From assembly GCA_946535455.1 (NCBI GenBank), contig CAMNDO010000019.1, forward strand, positions 1 through 8,383: 8,383 nucleotides of DNA. Reading direction: 5' to 3'. The position numbers were made by a program, and so were the translations under genes. The stretch is from an uncultured Caryophanales bacterium (lineage in GTDB: Bacteria > Bacillota_I > Bacilli_A > RF39 > UBA660). Position 1 is the stretch's first letter, and each line of letters starts with the position of its first letter. Shown here one piece after another: positions 5,986 through 8,383 of this stretch. Under the pieces are notes generated by a model, which saw only the letters and a list, made by a program, of their open reading frames with translations, did not search any database and was not told the origin of the DNA.

Positions 5986-7431
5986 AAATGCCTTTAATAA
6001 ATTGTTTACAATTCCTTTTTCTCTTACTAGGTTGTATATTTCTGTGTTTGGCCAAATACAACAAATAGCACTACCTAAAATATCGTGTGTCTCTCCTGGA
6101 AATAAGGCATATTTACTTCTTGGATATGTATAATCAAAGAAGAAAATAGGAATTTGCATTTCATAATCAATCGTAACCATTTCTGCATTATAATCAGCAA
6201 GTGGTAATGTTTTCTTTAAACCATATAATGAAGTAATAAATAAGGAATGTTTATTCATACAAACATCTCCTACCAATCCTAAAACTTGATCAATACTTCC
6301 TAATTGTTCTTTTAAATCATTGATGGTTTTGGATACATCCATATGATAATCGAATATAATTAAATCATATGGACTTTTGTCGATAATATTGGAAATGTTT
6401 TCCGGAGAGGATAAGTAGTTTTGATCTGATTTCATAAATTGAATATTGGGATTTGTGATATAATTTAATCCATTTGCGAGAAAGTGAATGAGTTTTAAAT
6501 TCTTTTCTTCCGCAATAATCAATGCTTTTTTATTTGCTTTTTCCATCCATTTCGCAAGACTATCATCATAAACGATATTGTTTGAAAAGCAAGGAATGGA
6601 ATATGTAGTATCTAATTGAATCATGGAATAAATTGGTAAATCCACTTCTTGTCCTTCAAAAACGCTTTCTGCATTTTGAAAAATCGCTTTTAAAAATTTA
6701 TCATAAGTCGTTTGTTTGGTATTAAAGAATAAAATTGTATCTCCATTTTCAATATTACAAGTATTTAAAGCACAAAAACCAGGTGCTACACAAGGACGAA
6801 TATTATTTTCTTGTAAGGATAATAGTTTTTTTTCGGTCTCAGACCATCTTTCTGCAGAACAATAAAATAGTAGTTTTTTACTGACATCTAATTCTTCTTT
6901 GCTCATCTCTTCTGAATATAATTCTTTTCCAATGATAAATCCTACCGTAATATGAGAATTAATATGATATTTGATATAATTAATGATTTGAATAAGTTTA
7001 TGGTATTCATTTACGGTCTGTTGTGTTAATAATAAATGTAAAAATACTTCTTTATGATTATCTAATGGCAGTGTAGAGATGAAATCATTAATCAAATTCA
7101 CTACTTTTTCATTATTTGGTTCTAAAAAAACATGTATTTTTTTCTGTTCTTTTGAAATAGAATTTAAAAAACTTTGATACGTAGGATTTTCTTTTAAATT
7201 TTCATTGATAATATAATCTTTAATATAATTAATTTCTTTTTGATAGGTATCTCCTAAATAAAATTGCTCATAGGCACTTCGATATTCTAATGAATTAATA
7301 ATAGCCGATGTATAATAAGAAGTTTCTTTGATTCTTGATAATTTCGGCATACATTGATCAATAGAAATACTATAACTACCTGGTTTTTCAATTCCTAATC
7401 CATTGATTAAAAAAATTATACTTTTCTTCAT
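5974..7431 (-). CDS. Divergent iPGM-like protein of the alkaline phosphatase superfamily, metal and substrate ligands largely lost (probable pseudoenzyme)
   Basis: A 485-residue soluble protein with no signal peptide. Block order matches cofactor-independent phosphoglycerate mutase (about 510 residues): an N-terminal strand SIIFLINGLG; a middle domain with IHVFLEPNNEK, VFLHLLLTQQTVNEYHKL, ITVGFIIGKELYSEE and DTILFFNTKQTTYDKFLKAIF; then SMIQLDTTYSIPCF, ALIIAEEKNLKLIHFLANG, YDLIIFDYHMDVSK and HSLFITSLYG. In true iPGM these places hold catalytic residues. Here the first metal Asp is N10, the D-H pair of TADHGN is L402-Y403, the His of DxxGH is gone (only D365 remains), and the late metal His is missing near 423. 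The substrate Arg/His of SDGGVHSH, DGRD, GRYYAMDRD and FNFRxDR are also missing. S52 might correspond to the catalytic serine but lacks its GNSEVGH setting. The family call comes from alignment by eye and is moderately sure; loss of mutase activity follows if it is right. AGGTG (7437-7441) lies 5 bases before the ATG. The gene is flanked by terminators and appears monocistronic. Confidence 0.65.
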   Translation of the reverse strand: MKKSIIFLINGLGIEKPGSYSISIDQCMPKLSRIKETSYYTSAIINSLEYRSAYEQFYLGDTYQKEINYIKDYIINENLKENPTYQSFLNSISKEQKKIHVFLEPNNEKVVNLINDFISTLPLDNHKEVFLHLLLTQQTVNEYHKLIQIINYIKYHINSHITVGFIIGKELYSEEMSKEELDVSKKLLFYCSAERWSETEKKLLSLQENNIRPCVAPGFCALNTCNIENGDTILFFNTKQTTYDKFLKAIFQNAESVFEGQEVDLPIYSMIQLDTTYSIPCFSNNIVYDDSLAKWMEKANKKALIIAEEKNLKLIHFLANGLNYITNPNIQFMKSDQNYLSSPENISNIIDKSPYDLIIFDYHMDVSKTINDLKEQLGSIDQVLGLVGDVCMNKHSLFITSLYGLKKTLPLADYNAEMVTIDYEMQIPIFFFDYTYPRSKYALFPGETHDILGSAICCIWPNTEIYNLVREKGIVNNLLKAFKKQ

Positions 7432-7477
7432 AGTATCACCTAATCATATTTTACAACGAACTTTCAAAAACATTAAG
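7432..7477 (-). promoter_or_regulatory. Probable promoter region of the iPGM-like gene (poorly defined)
   Basis: This short gap lies between the map terminator and the iPGM-like start, so the gene should need a promoter here unless it relies on readthrough. On the minus strand there are -10-like TAAAAT and TATGAT and a -35-like TTGAAA, but their spacings (8 and 13 bases) do not fit the usual 16-18. I can therefore support only the presence of a promoter-like region, not exact boxes. Confidence 0.3.
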
Positions 7478-7509
7478 AAAAAAACGCAAAACTTTTCTTG
7501 TTTTACGTT
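7478..7509 (-). terminator. Rho-independent terminator of map
   Basis: On the minus strand AACGTAAAAC (7509-7500) pairs with GTTTTGCGTT (7492-7483) around a seven-base loop: ten base pairs with one G-U wobble. The right arm runs into a seven-T tract (7484-7478, the first two bases shared with the stem). Two bases of the map TAA stop codon (7510-7508) lie inside the stem, so gene and terminator overlap. Confidence 0.85.
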
Positions 7510-8260
7510 AATCAAGCTGTGGAGTTAAAATCTCATATCCATCTTCTGTAATGAGTATTGTATGTTCATAATGGGCAGCTTTAGAACCATCTGTTGTGAC
7601 AACTGTCCAATCATCTTCTAATAAGTTAACAAATCTTTTTCCAAATGTTAACATTGGTTCTACACAAATCACCATCCCTGGTTTTAATCTAGCTCCTGTG
7701 TTAGGAGGGCCATAATTTAATACTTCTGGATCTTCATGCATTTCTTTTCCAATTCCATGTCCACACAATTCTCTTACAATTCCCAAGTGATGTTCTGTTG
7801 CATATTCCTCAATTGCGTGAGAAATATCACCAATACGATTTCCTGGCTTTATCATTTTTAAACCTTCATATAAAGCTTTTTCTGTATGTTCCATCAAGTA
7901 AGAATCTTCTTCTGTCACTTCACCTACTGCATAAGTCCACGCAGCATCTCCTTGGTATCCTTTATATCCAATCACAACATCAATGGTAATAATATCTCCA
8001 TTTTTTAATGCGCGATCAGAAGGGATTCCATGTACAACTTCTTCATTGACACTCGTACAAAGTGCGCAAGGAAATCCTTCATACCCTTTACACGATGGAA
8101 CACCACCATGGGAAAGAATAAATTCTTCACATAATTGATCTAATTCTTTTGTCGTAATTCCTTCTTTAATATATGGTCTAATAAATTGATGCATCAAAGA
8201 AACTAGTTTTCCAGCTTCTCTCATTAATTCAATTTCTCTTTCGCTTTTAATCGTGATCAT
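7508..8260 (-). CDS. map: Type I methionine aminopeptidase
   Basis: A cytosolic metalloprotease that removes the initiator methionine from new proteins whose second residue is small. Counted from the ATG at 8260 it has 250 residues, typical for short bacterial type I enzymes. The five metal ligands of the pita-bread fold are visible: D94 (TIDVV), D105 (QGDAAW), H168 (GHGIG), E201 (CVEPM) and E232 (HYEHT); the active-site H77 is in VVHGIP. The open frame reaches further to a TTG at 8272, but the purine-rich GAGGTGG there is the ribosome site itself. Its GAGG (8267-8270) lies 6 bases before the ATG at 8260, giving MITIKSEREIELM, a standard map N-terminus. It has its own promoter and terminator. 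In many Firmicutes map lies in the ribosomal protein cluster after adk; here nothing of that cluster can be confirmed. Confidence 0.97.
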   Translation of the reverse strand: MITIKSEREIELMREAGKLVSLMHQFIRPYIKEGITTKELDQLCEEFILSHGGVPSCKGYEGFPCALCTSVNEEVVHGIPSDRALKNGDIITIDVVIGYKGYQGDAAWTYAVGEVTEEDSYLMEHTEKALYEGLKMIKPGNRIGDISHAIEEYATEHHLGIVRELCGHGIGKEMHEDPEVLNYGPPNTGARLKPGMVICVEPMLTFGKRFVNLLEDDWTVVTTDGSKAAHYEHTILITEDGYEILTPQLD

Positions 8261-8280
8261 ATTCCACCTCAAACAACCTT

Positions 8281-8309
8281 ATTATATATCAAAAATAAAG
8301 AGGAATCAA
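8281..8309 (-). promoter_or_regulatory. Sigma-A-type promoter of map
   Basis: On the minus strand TTGATT (8309-8304; 4 of 6 match TTGACA) and a perfect TATAAT (8286-8281) are separated by 17 bases. Transcription should start near 8274, leaving a leader of about 13 bases containing the GAGGTGG ribosome site (8264-8270). The -35 box falls in the loop and right arm of the preceding terminator hairpin, so promoter and terminator share DNA. Confidence 0.75.
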
Positions 8310-8320
8310 TGTTCCTCTTT
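8291..8320 (-). terminator. Second tandem terminator upstream of map
   Basis: A nine-base perfect stem (8297-8305 with 8312-8320, arms AAAGAGGAA/TTCCTCTTT) has a six-base loop. On the minus strand it is followed by A and then five T residues (8295-8291). It lies only about 15 bases after the first terminator and overlaps the map promoter. It probably backs up termination of the gene to the right of the window. Confidence 0.7.
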
Positions 8321-8333
8321 TGAATTTTTCAAT

Positions 8334-8355
8334 AAAAAAGGATATTACATCCTTT
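8334..8355 (-). terminator. First tandem terminator, for the gene beyond the right edge
   Basis: A seven-base stem (8337-8343 with 8349-8355, AAAGGAT/ATCCTTT) has a five-base loop and runs into a six-T tract (8339-8334) on the minus strand, with three of those T residues in the stem. Its orientation implies that a minus-strand gene ends just to the right. Confidence 0.7.
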
Positions 8356-8362
8356 CTTTTGA

Positions 8363-8383
8363 TTACTGTTTAATATTTACATT
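8363..8383 (-). CDS. Possible C-terminal tail of an upstream gene (six residues)
   Basis: One minus-strand frame reads NVNIKQ and then TAA (8365-8363), 7 bases before the first terminator stem, where a gene end is expected. Another frame gives CKY and a TAA at 8372-8370, so the frame is not certain. The protein cannot be identified from so few residues. Confidence 0.25.
   Translation of the reverse strand, partial: NVNIKQ

Noticed and set aside
7798..7989. Plus-strand open frame of 63 codons opposite map
   Set aside because: Antisense to a fully conserved map gene and without family resemblance.
8261..8272. TTG start giving map four extra residues
   Set aside because: The TTG overlaps the ribosome site GAGGTGG that serves the ATG at 8260, and the shorter form matches the usual map N-terminus.
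1..8383. Mobile elements, CRISPR arrays, tRNA/rRNA, riboswitches
   Set aside because: No transposase, integrase, regularly spaced repeats, cloverleaf or long structured leader was seen; the gaps are short and filled by promoters and terminators.

Overview
This is an AT-rich stretch (about 30% GC by eye) with tight gene spacing. It has strong AGGAGG-type ribosome binding sites, sigma-A-like promoters (one with an extended -10) and U-tract terminators. Together with the gene families present, this points to a low-GC Gram-positive bacterium (Firmicutes/Bacillota, possibly an Erysipelotrichia/RF39-like or clostridial gut lineage; the exact lineage is inference). UGA is a stop here, since tryptophans are TGG and the reading frames are full length with the standard bacterial code. 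Every convincing gene lies on the minus strand, so the window is described from its right end to its left end.

Right end (8383 to 7432): a probable tail of an upstream gene is followed by two tandem terminator hairpins (8331-8355 and 8291-8320). The promoter of map (type I methionine aminopeptidase, 7508-8260) sits partly inside the second hairpin. map is closed by a strong terminator whose stem contains its own stop codon.

Middle (7431 to 5957): a monocistronic-looking gene encodes a 485-residue protein. It appears to keep the layout of cofactor-independent phosphoglycerate mutase (iPGM, alkaline phosphatase superfamily) but lacks nearly all of its metal and substrate ligands. It is therefore probably a pseudoenzyme or an enzyme with a changed function, and it is the most unusual gene here. 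Its stop codon is also inside a terminator stem.

Left two thirds (5946 to 1): a promoter with an extended -10 drives a compact five-gene operon. The genes are a 203-residue single-pass membrane protein of unknown function, an 848-residue MacB-like ABC transporter (ATPase plus FtsX-type permease in one chain), the DNA repair enzyme Tag (3-methyladenine DNA glycosylase I), and the two halves of a heterodimeric ABC multidrug-type exporter. The first exporter half has a degenerate ATP site; the second is cut by the window edge. tag and the second exporter half each start with an 8-base overlap with the preceding gene, and only 17 bases lie between tag and the first exporter half, so these genes are probably translated together.

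The operon combines two export systems with an alkylation-repair glycosylase. A role in defence against toxic, perhaps DNA-alkylating, compounds is a reasonable hypothesis, but the sequence does not prove it. I saw no tRNA, rRNA, CRISPR array, insertion sequence or phage gene, and no gene-free stretch longer than about 125 bases.
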